A stretch of DNA of 24,542 nucleotides from a virus (IMGVR_UViG_3300033148_008526:1-24542), one strand, 5' to 3'; shown: positions 7,073 to 14,415, numbered from the stretch's first letter. A program made the numbers and translations. Notes: generated by a model not told the origin, from the letters alone.

Positions 7073-8080
7073 TTACTTTTTATGAGCGAAATTCCTTTTG
7101 CCCTCATCAGCTCTATTTTCTGAAGCGTATTTATTAGTCTCGTACATATGATCCCAAAAACATCCTCGCTTACAATCTGCAATAGTATTTTGAAAAGATA
7201 TATAAATCTCTTCATCCTTTTTCCCATCTGCTAAATCAAAAATTGAATAAGCCCTGTTCAACGGTCGATCTATGCATGCCATCAAACTACCATCAGGATT
7301 TACTGCTGGACATGCCCATTCATAGCAATGCCAATTTTGCTCTATACCAAACTTAGTCCACACTTCAAAATAATCTTTTTGATTATGCAATTTTAATCTA
7401 TTATAATTTCGCACAAACCATTTAGAAGTATTTCCAACTACATTTTTATCTTGTAAAATATTCTTGAAAACTAATTCATTATTGTCTTCTGTTTCTGGTC
7501 CTCTGTACCACCAATACATGGACTCACTGGGCGGACAAACATGAAAGAATGAAAGAATACTCCAAATGTTCTTCTTTGTAAAGTGTTCAACTAATTGAGG
7601 CAGTTGCCCTATATTTTTTCGAGTTACTGCCATATTAGCCACTAAATCACATTCTGGAAGATCTTTTTTAAGTTTAAGCAGAAGCTCCCCACCTATCTCA
7701 CTTTTCTTATTATCATGAAAAACATCTTCAGCTTTAAGAGCATTTACGGATGTACTGATACCAAATGGTTTAGAAGCTATAAGATGCTCATAATATTTTT
7801 CATCTTTCATAAGTCGGATGCCATTAGTTATGATCGTATGCGGCATCTCTATCTCATTTAGATACTCTACCATATACGGCAGATCATCTCGAAGAGTGGG
7901 TTCCCCTCCAAAAAGAACCACAAAACCCACGCCTCGATTTTTCATAATATCAAAGGCTTTTATCCACTTTACAAGATTCATATTAACTTCTGTCTGATGG
8001 TGAATAACATTACAACCTCGACATCTAAGATTGCATTCTCGGTTAATGAAACAGCAAACCTTTTGCCAGTGCTCAAACAT
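7073..8080 (-). CDS. Radical SAM enzyme with C-terminal Cys-rich (SPASM-like) region
   Basis: Near the N-terminus ECNLRCRGC gives the CxxxCxxC motif that binds the 4Fe-4S cluster used with S-adenosylmethionine. LFGGEPTL, about 60-65 residues later in the protein, matches the GGEP motif. The C-terminal third has CYEWACPAVNPDGSLMAC, then a later CKRGC, which resembles the auxiliary-cluster region of SPASM/twitch enzymes where CxxNPDGxxxxC is common. It is not QueE, which is encoded separately. The start is ATG 8080 behind GAGGAG rather than the TTG at 8086, giving 335 residues. The substrate is unknown: peptide, tRNA or nucleotide modification are all possible. It lies just upstream of the tRNA cluster. 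Confidence 0.82.
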   Translation of the reverse strand: MFEHWQKVCCFINRECNLRCRGCNVIHHQTEVNMNLVKWIKAFDIMKNRGVGFVVLFGGEPTLRDDLPYMVEYLNEIEMPHTIITNGIRLMKDEKYYEHLIASKPFGISTSVNALKAEDVFHDNKKSEIGGELLLKLKKDLPECDLVANMAVTRKNIGQLPQLVEHFTKKNIWSILSFFHVCPPSESMYWWYRGPETEDNNELVFKNILQDKNVVGNTSKWFVRNYNRLKLHNQKDYFEVWTKFGIEQNWHCYEWACPAVNPDGSLMACIDRPLNRAYSIFDLADGKKDEEIYISFQNTIADCKRGCFWDHMYETNKYASENRADEGKRNFAHKK

Positions 8081-8102
8081 ATCCAACTCCTCAATTTTTA
8101 AT

Positions 8103-8131
8103 ATTATACTGGACTAACCCTTCTTAGTTAC
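8103..8131 (-). promoter_or_regulatory. Possible minus-strand promoter for the radical SAM gene and tRNA cluster
   Basis: A perfect TATAAT (8103-8108) lies 22 bases upstream of the radical SAM ATG. The -35 at 17-base spacing (GTAACT) is poor, and the palindrome seen at other promoters here is absent, so this is a weak call. Confidence 0.3.
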
Positions 8132-8246
8132 TCTTCCCATAAAGAACTTTCATATACTTGTCCCTTCCTTGCAGATCTATTTTTAATCTATGAAAGGCTG
8201 ATTTGACAGATCTTACTGTTAATTTAGATGAATCCATTTCATCCAT
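8124..8246 (-). CDS. Small ORF without a clear start, possibly the displaced end of the upstream gene
   Basis: From ATG 8246 a 40-residue ORF ends in TAA at 8124. The frame stays open upstream for another 27 codons without any ATG; that part contains three Cys (DCP, SLCF, IWC) and looks protein-like. No Shine-Dalgarno precedes ATG 8246. Skipping one T in the upstream gene's terminal AAG-TAA-AAG would join the two frames into one protein of about 230 residues. It may be a separate gene with an unusual start, or the C-terminus of the 8299-8814 gene after a frame change. No function is recognised. Confidence 0.4.
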   Translation of the reverse strand: MDEMDSSKLTVRSVKSAFHRLKIDLQGRDKYMKVLYGKSN

Positions 8247-8298
8247 GCACCAAATGGATCTTGTTTTCTCTGCCTCGGTAAAACACAAACTATCACTT

Positions 8299-8814
8299 TT
8301 ACTTGGACAATCTGAATCTGTTTCTCAAATACTCTTGACGATCACCACGTTCGGGTATCTGTCTCGGTACCTGTCTTTTCCCAGATGAATCTAAAGCATA
8401 CTCAAAATTGGTATGCTCACCGGCCTTAGTTACGAAATTGTGAATCTGCTTCGTTCCCCATCCCTTCTTCCGCAAACTACTGAGAAAGATAAGCAGTTCT
8501 TTATCCATCTCTTCTGTACCCAGGAAGTCTCGCAAATTGAATAAGTCCCGTATGTACAACGTTATTTCATATTCATCGTCCAGATCTACTGTACTGGGCT
8601 GATCGTGCTTATAAAGCCTACGATCCCCCTCCAACCTATTCTTTATAGTACGGACGATCTGCACGCTCTTCCTTCTCACTTCCTCTTCTAGCTGGCCATC
8701 GGAAAGAAGCATCTGGGCAACCTCCTCTACTATTTCTTCTTGTGAACTCCCTTCAATGAGTCTGACGTTTACTATTTCTGTGATTGCTGCCATCTTATCT
8801 TTGCTGGTCTTCAT
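8299..8814 (-). CDS. Unknown phage protein, charged and helical
   Basis: This 171-residue protein is mostly acidic and helical; a long EEIVEEVAQ...EEEVRRKSVQIV region near 25-60 could form a helical bundle. The middle contains a GWGTKQIHNFV segment. There are no catalytic motifs that I recognise. ATG 8814 follows TGGAGAG. It lies 14 bases after the end of the next upstream gene, within the operon that starts at the 9879-9917 promoter. The C-terminus may continue in another frame (see the ORF at 8124-8246). Confidence 0.6.
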   Translation of the reverse strand: MKTSKDKMAAITEIVNVRLIEGSSQEEIVEEVAQMLLSDGQLEEEVRRKSVQIVRTIKNRLEGDRRLYKHDQPSTVDLDDEYEITLYIRDLFNLRDFLGTEEMDKELLIFLSSLRKKGWGTKQIHNFVTKAGEHTNFEYALDSSGKRQVPRQIPERGDRQEYLRNRFRLSK

Positions 8815-8828
8815 TTTTCGCTCTCCAG

Positions 8829-9305
8829 TTATTTCTTCTTTTTCTGCTCTCTAACCTGTCCCCGATAGATGCTAGCTGCTCTAGCGATGGCCTTTTGCTC
8901 AGGGTAGCCTGCCCGTTTGTACCTTTCTGCTAGAAGTGCCTGAATTACTATCTCATTCTCGCCCTTATTCATTAACTCAAGGCAATAGGCGATAATACCT
9001 GGAACTCTGGGCAATCTTGTGGATACTTTCTTTTCTACCTTCTGTTGGGTCTTTTTGGGAGGAGCCTCCTGTTGTGCGGATACTTTATGGGAATCATTAA
9101 TGACTTTTCCAAAAGCTGTAAGTGGACCGCGAACTCTTTTCGTCTTGCCCTTCACAACTATAATGGAAGTACCTTCTTCCTTTGCTGTTGCTTTTCCGCA
9201 CTTCTTATAAAGCTCCTCATTATCCTTTGCACACGCCTTACACTGCTTTGTTTGGGCTAACTTATCCCCACGAACTCCGAAAAATTTGCATTCTTGTGTG
9301 GTCAT
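8829..9305 (-). CDS. Unknown basic protein with N-terminal Cys cluster
   Basis: The first 36 residues hold four Cys (C6, C22, C25, C36), with a CKAC pair, which would suit a small zinc site. A Lys-rich, Pro-containing linker follows (about 75-95), then a helical C-terminal domain ending in QKKKK. Such basic, zinc-containing small proteins often bind nucleic acid, but I cannot assign a function. ATG 9305 overlaps the stop of the preceding ORF (ATGA), and GGAG lies upstream. Confidence 0.6.
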   Translation of the reverse strand: MTTQECKFFGVRGDKLAQTKQCKACAKDNEELYKKCGKATAKEEGTSIIVVKGKTKRVRGPLTAFGKVINDSHKVSAQQEAPPKKTQQKVEKKVSTRLPRVPGIIAYCLELMNKGENEIVIQALLAERYKRAGYPEQKAIARAASIYRGQVREQKKKK

Positions 9306-9502
9306 ATGTCACTCCTGTCTATTTGGCATGTCATGCCGAATCGCTGGGCTATCTCACGACCAACCTTAACTGCCTCTTCCACATCTGTGAATGGAAGAAT
9401 TAAATATATCTTCTTTTCGAGGTTGACCCTGTACACGCCCCATTCATCCCCTTGGGTCTTCCTCATTAAGAACCCGGATGTTCCTTGAAGACTACTTGCC
9501 AT
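9302..9502 (-). CDS. Unknown 66-residue protein
   Basis: It starts at ATG 9502 inside the end of the upstream gene (11-base overlap), with GGGGAG upstream, and its TGA overlaps the next ATG. The sequence WGVYRVNLEKKIYLILPF followed by TDVEEAVKVGREIAQRFG suggests a small alpha-beta fold with two strands and a helix. The double overlap supports a real coupled gene. Confidence 0.55.
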   Translation of the reverse strand: MASSLQGTSGFLMRKTQGDEWGVYRVNLEKKIYLILPFTDVEEAVKVGREIAQRFGMTCQIDRSDI

Positions 9503-9821
9503 TCTTTTTAGCTCCCCTTCTTTTGCATCTCTTCTGCTTTTTCTTACTCATAACTACACGATTCATATTGCCGGGTTTGGCGACTTCGGCGGAATCTGGA
9601 GTATTTTCTATGGCTGCCCGCAATCTGGCTGTCTCTTTTTTCGATTCACCTCGTCGCTCAGCTATAATAGCCAACTGCTGAGCATCCGTCAATTTGTCTC
9701 GCCGGGCCTGTCTTTCCTCTGCTTCTCGCCTTCTCTTTGCCTTCTTTGCTTCCGCCGTCTCTTGCGGAATGTGCTCCTTGCCTGCTCTGTTCTTTGAGCA
9801 CCTTACTTTATTAGCCTTCAT
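9492..9821 (-). CDS. Highly basic coiled-coil-like phage protein
   Basis: The 109-residue product is rich in Lys, Arg, Glu and Ala, with EAKKAKRRREAEERQARRDK near 25-44 and QQLAIIAERRGESKKETARL in the middle, then a very basic KKKQKRCKRRGAKKNGK end. Similar short charged proteins are common in tailed phages with no assigned role; binding to nucleic acid is a guess from composition. It is the first gene after the 9879-9917 promoter and has AGGACC upstream of its ATG. Confidence 0.55.
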   Translation of the reverse strand: MKANKVRCSKNRAGKEHIPQETAEAKKAKRRREAEERQARRDKLTDAQQLAIIAERRGESKKETARLRAAIENTPDSAEVAKPGNMNRVVMSKKKQKRCKRRGAKKNGK

Positions 9822-9878
9822 TGGTCCTGCCTCCAGCTACTAAATCAATTCCAATCCTTTACTTTATTATCTTTTCTC

Positions 9879-9917
9879 CTTATACTTAAATTATAAGATA
9901 TTTTAAGCAAAATGCAA
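9879..9917 (-). promoter_or_regulatory. Minus-strand promoter with palindromic -10 region
   Basis: The -35 is TTGCAT (9912-9917), the spacer is 16 bases and the -10 is TATAAT (9890-9895) within the palindrome CTTATA...TATAAG (9879-9897). It is almost identical to the promoter at 13176-13214 and faces the operon starting at 9821. The 190 bases between here and the lipoprotein stop hold a hairpin (10080-10101), one degenerate copy of the palindrome region near 10001-10016, and no convincing gene. Confidence 0.75.
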
Positions 9918-10079
9918 ATGAAAAATGGGCAAAATCAGAAAAAGAGGTAAAATTAATGTTCTGCGTTACTTGCATTCTGTTTTTGTAATTCTTTATGGAG
10001 CTTACACTTAAATATATGACCTATTTTATATTATTCTGCGTCCTTGCAGATAGCATACAATTCTAGATCATTGAATAAA

Positions 10080-10101
10080 CCCCGCCTGTAGAAGCACGGG
10101 G
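10080..10101 (-). terminator. Hairpin after the lipoprotein gene, possible terminator
   Basis: CCCCG and CGGGG flank a 12-base interior, with an extra T-G pair possible. On the minus strand the stem is followed by TTTATT, a weak U-tract. It lies 16 bases past the lipoprotein stop and ahead of the next promoter, where a terminator is expected. Confidence 0.5.
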
Positions 10102-10117
10102 CCGAATGTTCTAACAT

Positions 10118-10555
10118 CTATTCATTGGTGGGCACTATCTTTTCACCTATTATTAAATATTTTGTTTTGGTAAATTTATTCACAGGGTTTAATTTGAAGT
10201 GTAGGGCTTTGGGAGTATACTTGTAACCTCCTCCAGATACTTGATCAATCACTCCTCCAATAATACCTCCTATTAAGAAGTTGCCAAATGCCCAACCACT
10301 AATAGAACTTTTGAGAGTTACTGTTTGTGGGTAGTAGGCGGAGTGTTTTATTGTAACAGTGACTTTTCGGCCCATTCCACGTTTCAAAGGTATTTCTCCA
10401 GGAGTTTGAATAGTAAGCCCCGTACTTGTGGTCACCTCTGCTCCAGGAGGTGAGGAGGTAACTGGAATGGTTTGCATTGTTCCATTCATAATAGTTCCGC
10501 ATCCTTGCACCATAAGCGTTCCGACTACTAACAGCATTAGTATTAACTTCTTCAT
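10118..10555 (-). CDS. Secreted lipoprotein with PEGA-like segment
   Basis: MKK starts a hydrophobic signal helix that ends in VQGC, a lipobox placing the lipidated Cys at residue 19. The mature part opens GTIMNGTMQTIPVTSSPPGAEV, which resembles bacterial lipoproteins with a PEGA-type beta domain (SxPxGAxV). A Gly-rich hydrophobic stretch near 85-105 (FGNFLIGGIIGGVID) may be membrane-associated. The ATG follows GGAGG. It has its own promoter (10612-10638) and a downstream hairpin, so it is a single-gene unit. Phage lipoproteins expressed from such units often act in superinfection exclusion or are acquired host genes; which applies here is not visible. Confidence 0.75.
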   Translation of the reverse strand: MKKLILMLLVVGTLMVQGCGTIMNGTMQTIPVTSSPPGAEVTTSTGLTIQTPGEIPLKRGMGRKVTVTIKHSAYYPQTVTLKSSISGWAFGNFLIGGIIGGVIDQVSGGGYKYTPKALHFKLNPVNKFTKTKYLIIGEKIVPTNE

Positions 10556-10611
10556 CTTACAATCCTCCTAAATCATTAATTTTTAAGAACACCAATGGTT
10601 CCTACATTTAA

Positions 10612-10638
10612 ATTATAATACCTTTTCTGCAAGATCAA
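10612..10638 (-). promoter_or_regulatory. Minus-strand promoter of the lipoprotein gene
   Basis: The -10 is TATAAT (10612-10617), the spacer 15 bases and the -35 TTGATC (10633-10638). The bases after the -10 (TTTAAATGTAGGAACC) resemble those of the other cassettes but lack the full palindrome. Downstream, AGGAAC...GTTCTT could form a small hairpin in the leader. Confidence 0.6.
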
Positions 10639-10663
10639 AATAGAATCAGGAAAAATTTCCTTT

Positions 10664-12622
10664 CTACCTCTTCAACCAACCAAATTTATAAACTCCCTCT
10701 CTCATTCTGTCCTCAAATTCTTTATAAAGGATCATAAACTTACTGTAACTTTCTTTGTAATACTTCTTCATCATAGGTCTCATTTGGGCCCAACCTGCAT
10801 CCCAAGCATTTAAGTGGTACTTAGGATTGGCATTATGATATGCTTTTCTCATCATCATACTTTTACGAACCAACTCTTTTGCTGCATCTAGCACTTCCTG
10901 AGCATCCTTTGATAGTGGGGTAGACTGAAGAAGGTTACAAACATATCTGTCCTCCTTAAAACTCTTTGCATCCTGATACATCTCGTTAAAATTGTTGCTA
11001 TCCGCAAGCTTCCTCATTTCTTCATTGCTCATCCAGAAGAATTCGTTTTTGACATCCCACTTCTTATCTTTATAATCTACATTTCGTAAGGAGGATTGCT
11101 GAGAACTTACATTGAATAGGGCGTATATAATGCAGTCATTATTCCACTGTTCATAATCAGGATGTTCTGTATTAGGGATAAGATACTCATCTTTACAGTT
11201 GAGCCAGGTGGAGACTATAGTTTTACGGGCCGTAAAGAAAGCCATTGCACGTCGAAAATTTATGGGGAGGATAGAATAGCAAGCATATGCAAATTTTGAA
11301 GAAAACAAAGCAACAAGTGTTCCATTCCAAGTGATTGAATTGCTATTGCTAAGAAGACAACCTAAGAATCCTTTCCATAGTTTGCTTTTTTCTTCATTTT
11401 TTACTTTTACAGCACTGGAAAGAGGGACGGCAATTACTTTTTCTAATTTTTTTAATTCATCCTTTTGTTGAATCCAAGTATTGACAGTTGAGTTTACTGA
11501 ATATAACACCTTTTCATCTATCTTTTCAATAAGATAATTTTCTTCATTCACATCTTTAACATTTAGTAAAATACTTGCCTTTTTATCCTGTTTTCCGCTA
11601 TTCCAAAGAGTAAAACTTATGCCCCAAACAGTAGACACTTCAGTAAAGTGTCTTGCTTGAAAAAGCATTCCAGAAGCAAACTTAAAATCTGTATACATAA
11701 TAGTCCGAAATTTATCATTGGTTGAGCTGGTCATAAAAAGAGGAGGAGTAAAAGTAGCTAAAGCAACATCATTTTTGTACTGCCTTTTCAGTAAGGATAT
11801 TTTATAAAGAAACTGACAGTAAAGCTGACTAGCAGAGAAACCCAGCTTACTTTTTAGCATTTCTTTATTTACTGCAGTTTTGGCCATCCCGGCTTTCCCG
11901 GTTCCATATACACCACTACTGCCTGTTCCATAAGGGGGATTGATAAAGAAAAGCACCTTCTTTCCATTTTCAAATGCTTTTTTCAAACCTTCTGGTGCTC
12001 CATCAATTCCTACTTCCTCCAAGAAATCATACTGGAATATGGTGGCTTCTGAGTTGTATCCACAATTTTTTATGGTATCTATATCACTTTGATTTAATGT
12101 ACTTATGTACAATTCCTTAAATCTATAACCTCGAGTAAGATTGGCAGTTCCTGCTGCACAATCCCAAACTATATACTCCTCCTTCCAGTTCTCACCAAAT
12201 TGCTTTGTAATCATTTTATGAGCTTCATCTGCCCATATCTGAGGTGTAAAGAAAGCTCCAGTTCTGCGTCGAAACATTTCTTCTAAAATTCTATCTTTGT
12301 TAGCGGTGAGCTCCTCTAATTCAGATGGAGAATAATCTTGTCTAAAATGAGAAAAGAATGTTCTATAATATGAAGAATCAACTTTAATCTCTTTCCCTTT
12401 TACAATTACAGTATTTTCTTTTTTAGGATGCAGATAGACATTATTTGGGGAAGTTAAGCAGGTAAAAAATAAATCAACTAGTTCAGATATCTTCTTTGTA
12501 GTAGAGCCTTTCTTGGGCTCTTTTTCCCATACAACATTCCTTTTAAATTGTTTAAATATTTCTATAATATTTCCTTTAGTGATAGAAATAGCATACGGTT
12601 TATTTAAGGATATGTTTTCCAT
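10664..12622 (-). CDS. N6-adenine DNA methyltransferase with target-recognition region (type IIG-like)
   Basis: Residues 118-127 RRRTGAFFTP match the conserved helical lead-in of gamma-type adenine methyltransferases. VWDCAAGTANL (152-162) is the SAM-binding motif I, and NPPY (228-231) is catalytic motif IV. About 400 residues follow with repeated aromatic segments, consistent with a DNA target-recognition domain. The enzyme would methylate adenine N6 in a specific sequence. The adjacent upstream ORF looks like the nuclease domain that in type IIG enzymes is fused N-terminally. The ATG at 12622 has no Shine-Dalgarno, only TAGAAAAA before it, and an open frame upstream of it joins well to the nuclease ORF if one base is added. 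It may therefore be the C-terminal part of one split gene. Confidence 0.85.
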   Translation of the reverse strand: MENISLNKPYAISITKGNIIEIFKQFKRNVVWEKEPKKGSTTKKISELVDLFFTCLTSPNNVYLHPKKENTVIVKGKEIKVDSSYYRTFFSHFRQDYSPSELEELTANKDRILEEMFRRRTGAFFTPQIWADEAHKMITKQFGENWKEEYIVWDCAAGTANLTRGYRFKELYISTLNQSDIDTIKNCGYNSEATIFQYDFLEEVGIDGAPEGLKKAFENGKKVLFFINPPYGTGSSGVYGTGKAGMAKTAVNKEMLKSKLGFSASQLYCQFLYKISLLKRQYKNDVALATFTPPLFMTSSTNDKFRTIMYTDFKFASGMLFQARHFTEVSTVWGISFTLWNSGKQDKKASILLNVKDVNEENYLIEKIDEKVLYSVNSTVNTWIQQKDELKKLEKVIAVPLSSAVKVKNEEKSKLWKGFLGCLLSNSNSITWNGTLVALFSSKFAYACYSILPINFRRAMAFFTARKTIVSTWLNCKDEYLIPNTEHPDYEQWNNDCIIYALFNVSSQQSSLRNVDYKDKKWDVKNEFFWMSNEEMRKLADSNNFNEMYQDAKSFKEDRYVCNLLQSTPLSKDAQEVLDAAKELVRKSMMMRKAYHNANPKYHLNAWDAGWAQMRPMMKKYYKESYSKFMILYKEFEDRMREGVYKFGWLKR

Positions 12623-12627
12623 TTTTT

Positions 12628-13128
12628 CTAGACAGTTTGAAAATCAAACTTCTCATCTATGTTATAAATAAATAGCCTAGTATTGATATCTTCTGATAAT
12701 TTTACTGCAAGATTTGTATTTTCATTGGCAGCATCAGATGAAGTGATACTCCAGTTCACGTCGTAGTCGAGGTACTTAGTTAAATCTTTTGTTGGTAAAC
12801 AAAAACATTCATTTATATCACCAATAAATATTACTTTAACTAATGGATCTCTCCTACTTTGCATCTTTTTAAGATAGTATAAAACTTGTATAATAATAAT
12901 ATTACTTCTTTCAAGGTTGTTTCTTAGGTCCAAATCAAATTTAAATTCCATTAAAACAGAAATAAAATCTGTTCTTAAAACACCATCACTTCTGTTTGGA
13001 GAAGAAACACTTCCGGGAAAGATTTTTTCAATGGCAGCTCTGTAGGAATTTTCAACGTCTTTCTCTACACAAGCACTTTTTAATGACTTAAGTAAGTTAG
13101 TTGTTATTCTACTTGATATTTTATGCAT
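12628..13128 (-). CDS. PD-(D/E)XK nuclease-like protein, N-terminal half of a split type IIG enzyme
   Basis: The 166-residue protein has SDG at 47-49, then MEFK with E61 and K63, fitting the D...ExK core of PD-(D/E)XK nucleases, with a preceding Glu (E28) and QVLYYL at 81-86 (a QxxxY-like motif V). The later part, with FIGDINECFCLP and YLDYDVNW, resembles the N-terminal region of large restriction/methylase proteins. It ends FDFQTV-TAG only five bases before the methyltransferase ATG. One base gained at the junction would read through as TVLEKMEN. If active, the nuclease would cut DNA not protected by its partner methylase. It is the first gene after the 13176-13214 promoter. Confidence 0.68.
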   Translation of the reverse strand: MHKISSRITTNLLKSLKSACVEKDVENSYRAAIEKIFPGSVSSPNRSDGVLRTDFISVLMEFKFDLDLRNNLERSNIIIIQVLYYLKKMQSRRDPLVKVIFIGDINECFCLPTKDLTKYLDYDVNWSITSSDAANENTNLAVKLSEDINTRLFIYNIDEKFDFQTV

Positions 13129-13158
13129 TTTAATCTTTCACATCATTAACTTTTTTTC

Positions 13159-13178
13159 AAGAACCCCCATTGGTTCTT
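13159..13178 (-). promoter_or_regulatory. 5' leader hairpin of the restriction-modification transcript
   Basis: AAGAACC and GGTTCTT form a perfect 7-bp stem with a 6-base loop, starting about 10 bases after the -10 box. The hairpin would therefore sit at the extreme 5' end of the mRNA, where such structures usually protect the transcript from decay. It is followed by an A-rich stretch, not a U-tract, so it is not a terminator in this direction. Confidence 0.45.
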
Positions 13179-13214
13179 ATACTTAAATTATAAGATATTT
13201 TAAGCAAAATGCAA
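13176..13214 (-). promoter_or_regulatory. Minus-strand promoter with palindromic -10 region
   Basis: The -35 is TTGCAT (13209-13214), spacer 16 bases, -10 TATAAT (13187-13192) inside the palindrome at 13176-13194. It is nearly base-for-base the same as the promoter at 9879-9917 over about 40 bases. It drives the nuclease/methyltransferase pair. Confidence 0.75.
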
Positions 13215-13222
13215 ATAAAAAA

Positions 13223-14089
13223 TCAATCTAATCCCATATTTAGTATTAATTGATTAAACTGTAATTCTTCAAATATCTCCAGTAGCTTATCATTATCGTA
13301 TTCTTGCAAATCAAAATTATCAAAATCAGTATGAATAGGTACATCACATTCAATAGTTACCAACTTCTTGTACAAAAGAAGCAGCTCTTTATTTTCTTTC
13401 AATGTACTGTTGTGTCTACCTTTCACTTCATCCACATGCTTCAATAGATTCTTAATTGAACCATATTTATGTATCCACTTAGCAGCAGTTTTAGCTCCAA
13501 CATTTGGTAGTCCAGGAATATTATCACTGCCATCTCCTTGTAAAGCTAGATAATCTATAAACTCACATGGTTGAATACTTGTCTTCTCTACCATATCCTC
13601 AACGTCCATATATGTACAAGTACTCACATTATACATACAAGTACGATCATTTAATAATTGATACATATCTTTATCATTAGAACATATAATAGTTTCGTAT
13701 TCAGTAGTGTAAGCTCTTTTACAAAGAGTTCCTATGATGTCATCCGCCTCATATCCTCTAAACCAAAGTATGGGGATATGCATGACATTAAGAATTTGCA
13801 TAATCCTATTCTTTTGAATTGCAAAATCATCAGGTGGGTGGCTACGAGTTTTTTTGTATTCTGGATAAAGTTCGGCACGAAATGTTTTGCTCCCACCCTC
13901 CATAGCCACAACTAATGCATCTGGTTCCTGATCCCGAATTAATTTAAGCAAAGAAACAACAAACATATATGTAGCGGAAGTAGGTTCACCTGTTGGGCTA
14001 ATCATCCTCATTCCCATTGGGGCATAGTATGCCCGAAAGATATGGTAGTATCCATCTAAAATAAATAAGCGTTTTAATTTGGAATGCAC
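13223..14089 (-). CDS. 5'-3' exonuclease (PolA N-terminal/FEN-like)
   Basis: After a GTG start at 14089 the protein reads KRLFILDGYYHIFRAYYAP, the usual opening of PolI-type 5' nucleases. It continues with a TFRAELYPEYKKTR arch segment, YEADDIIGTL and SNDKDMYQLL with metal-binding Asps, and GDGSDNIPGLPNVGAKTA, the helix-three-turn-helix DNA-binding region. The motif before TFR reads AMEGG where FDxxx is common, an Asp to Glu change. It would remove RNA primers and flaps during lagging-strand synthesis; the polymerase in this window lacks such a domain. GTG is chosen because GGGGAGG precedes it at 6 bases and upstream codons encode no family sequence; the start lies inside the end of a tiny ORF in another frame. 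Confidence 0.9.
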   Translation of the reverse strand: MHSKLKRLFILDGYYHIFRAYYAPMGMRMISPTGEPTSATYMFVVSLLKLIRDQEPDALVVAMEGGSKTFRAELYPEYKKTRSHPPDDFAIQKNRIMQILNVMHIPILWFRGYEADDIIGTLCKRAYTTEYETIICSNDKDMYQLLNDRTCMYNVSTCTYMDVEDMVEKTSIQPCEFIDYLALQGDGSDNIPGLPNVGAKTAAKWIHKYGSIKNLLKHVDEVKGRHNSTLKENKELLLLYKKLVTIECDVPIHTDFDNFDLQEYDNDKLLEIFEELQFNQLILNMGLD

Positions 14090-14178
14090 CAGCAACCTCC
14101 CCAATCCACAGCCAAGGTCACGATAGCCACTGTGCCTGCCGCTAAAATTTTGAAGAAAAGTCTGTATGTTCGGTTCAT
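14074..14178 (-). CDS. Tiny membrane peptide overlapping the exonuclease start
   Basis: A 34-codon ORF begins at ATG 14178 behind AGGAAGGA and ends in TAA at 14074, sharing 16 bases with the exonuclease gene. The product has a basic start (MNRTYRLFFK), a hydrophobic helix (ILAAGTVAIVTLAV) and a short Cys/Trp-rich tail (GGCWC). The ATG overlaps the stop of the upstream 59-aa gene (ATGA). The tight double overlap suggests translation is coupled through it. No family is recognised. Confidence 0.55.
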   Translation of the reverse strand: MNRTYRLFFKILAAGTVAIVTLAVDWGGCWCIPN

Positions 14179-14354
14179 CCAAATTCCTTCCTTATATAAG
14201 CTAATTCTTCTGCATTTTTGTCAGCATTCATGGCTTCATTTAGACTGCCTCGTACATATCCACGAACTAGTAACATCTTATCACATTCATCAAGAATGTA
14301 AGACGAACCTAAATCTCGTTGTACGTCTTCAAATAACTTATGTATAGCATTCAT
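14175..14354 (-). CDS. Small acidic helical protein (59 aa)
   Basis: ATG 14354 follows GGTGAGAGAAG and the ORF ends in TGA overlapping the next ATG. The product, MNAIHKLFEDVQRDLGSS and onward to AYIRKEFG, looks wholly helical and soluble. It lies between DNA ligase (61 bases upstream) and the tiny membrane ORF. Function unknown. Confidence 0.6.
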   Translation of the reverse strand: MNAIHKLFEDVQRDLGSSYILDECDKMLLVRGYVRGSLNEAMNADKNAEELAYIRKEFG

Positions 14355-14415
14355 CTTCTCTCACCTCTTAAAACGCATCACTCAGTTTACCCCAACATTC
14401 ACTGATTACTTTTTC

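Noticed and set aside
9935-10020. A 28-codon plus-strand ORF starting ATGGGCAAAATC in the gap before the lipoprotein
   Set aside because: It has no Shine-Dalgarno or promoter, would be the only plus-strand gene in the window, and its product has no recognisable character.
14090-14182. N-terminal extension of the 5'-3' exonuclease to position 14182
   Set aside because: The added 31 residues match no exonuclease sequence and are the off-frame reading of a tiny ORF; the GTG at 14089 has GGGGAGG and begins exactly at the family start.
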